From positions 1 through 5,912 of the forward strand of contig JAGGYP010000080.1 of the NCBI GenBank assembly GCA_021162485.1: 5,912 bases of DNA, written 5' to 3'. The notes under the pieces are model-generated. The model did not search any database, was not told the origin of the DNA, and was given only the letters and a program-made list of their open reading frames with translations. This stretch comes from Thermoplasmata archaeon (lineage in GTDB: Archaea; Thermoplasmatota; E2; DHVEG-1; B8-G13). This document shows positions 5,843 through 5,912 of the stretch, one piece after another. The position numbers and the translations under genes are program-made. Within the stretch, counting starts at the first letter, position 1, and every line of letters starts with the position of its first letter.

Positions 5843-5912
5843 ATAAATATAGTGGTATTGTAAAGTTTCTAAAAACTTCTTCAAAAAACAAATAAAGATA
5901 TATCTATTAAAG
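5843..5912. other. Right-edge intergenic region, no gene seen
   Basis: This lies upstream of the promoter of the 238-residue gene. It holds a small inverted repeat, AAGTTT (5863-5868) and AAACTT (5873-5878) with a 4-base spacer, and a 10-bp palindrome AGATATATCT (5896-5905). Neither has a clear role. No reading frame here looks coding. Confidence 0.5.

Noticed and set aside
5799..5891. 31-residue upstream extension of the 238-residue protein
   Set aside because: It would cover the BRE/TATA box and precede a typical signal peptide that has GGGTGAT right before its own ATG.
5677..5895. 72-codon plus-strand frame over the signal-peptide region of the 238-residue gene
   Set aside because: Its hydrophobic look comes from being antisense to the signal peptide and the AT-rich promoter; no ribosome site seen.
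1..5912. CRISPR array, tRNA/rRNA genes, insertion sequence ends
   Set aside because: No regularly spaced repeats, no cloverleaf-type sequence and no transposase or terminal inverted repeats were found on reading both strands.

Overview
The window looks like chromosomal DNA from an archaeon. Four things in the sequence point that way. The strongest gene encodes a serine hydroxymethyltransferase with the sequence style of archaeal GlyA. Two genes have Shine-Dalgarno sites of the archaeal GTGAT type a few bases before the start. Intergenic regions hold TATA-like boxes rather than bacterial -35/-10 pairs. One gene is spaced from its TATA box as expected for a leaderless mRNA. The DNA is AT-rich, arginine is often AGA/AGG, and the proteins are rich in Lys, Ile and Glu. 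A euryarchaeote, perhaps of the Thermoplasmatota side, is a guess that the window cannot settle.

Layout, left to right. A gene cut by the left edge (244 down to 1, minus) encodes the N-terminus of a secreted or membrane-anchored protein. Next (2802-268, minus) is a large 844-residue secreted protein, probably a TIM-barrel glycoside-hydrolase-like enzyme with a beta-rich N-terminal domain and a C-terminal part carrying a calcium-loop-like motif. Then (3594-2890, minus) comes a 234-residue membrane-anchored acyltransferase of the left-handed beta-helix (hexapeptide) class. These three lie head to tail; the 23-base gap between the first two suggests cotranscription, while the 844-residue gene also has its own candidate promoter. 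Divergent from the acyltransferase is glyA (best start 3723, stop 5018, plus), followed by a hairpin plus T-tract terminator. Convergent to glyA is a 238-residue secreted or membrane protein of unknown function (5798-5082, minus) with a clear GGGTGAT ribosome site.

How they may work together. The minus-strand block on the left (acyltransferase, secreted hydrolase-like protein, secreted partial protein) looks like a small envelope or extracellular-glycan module: one enzyme that could acylate a substrate at the membrane and others acting outside the cell. This is inference from architecture and neighbourhood, not from a recognised pathway. glyA is a housekeeping one-carbon/serine-glycine gene with no visible functional link to its neighbours.

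I see no tRNA, rRNA, CRISPR array, insertion sequence or attachment site. Nothing here is demonstrably a new system. The least explained items are the 844-residue enzyme-like protein, the 238-residue orphan, and a 9-bp direct repeat spaced 22 bp apart just before the 844-residue gene.
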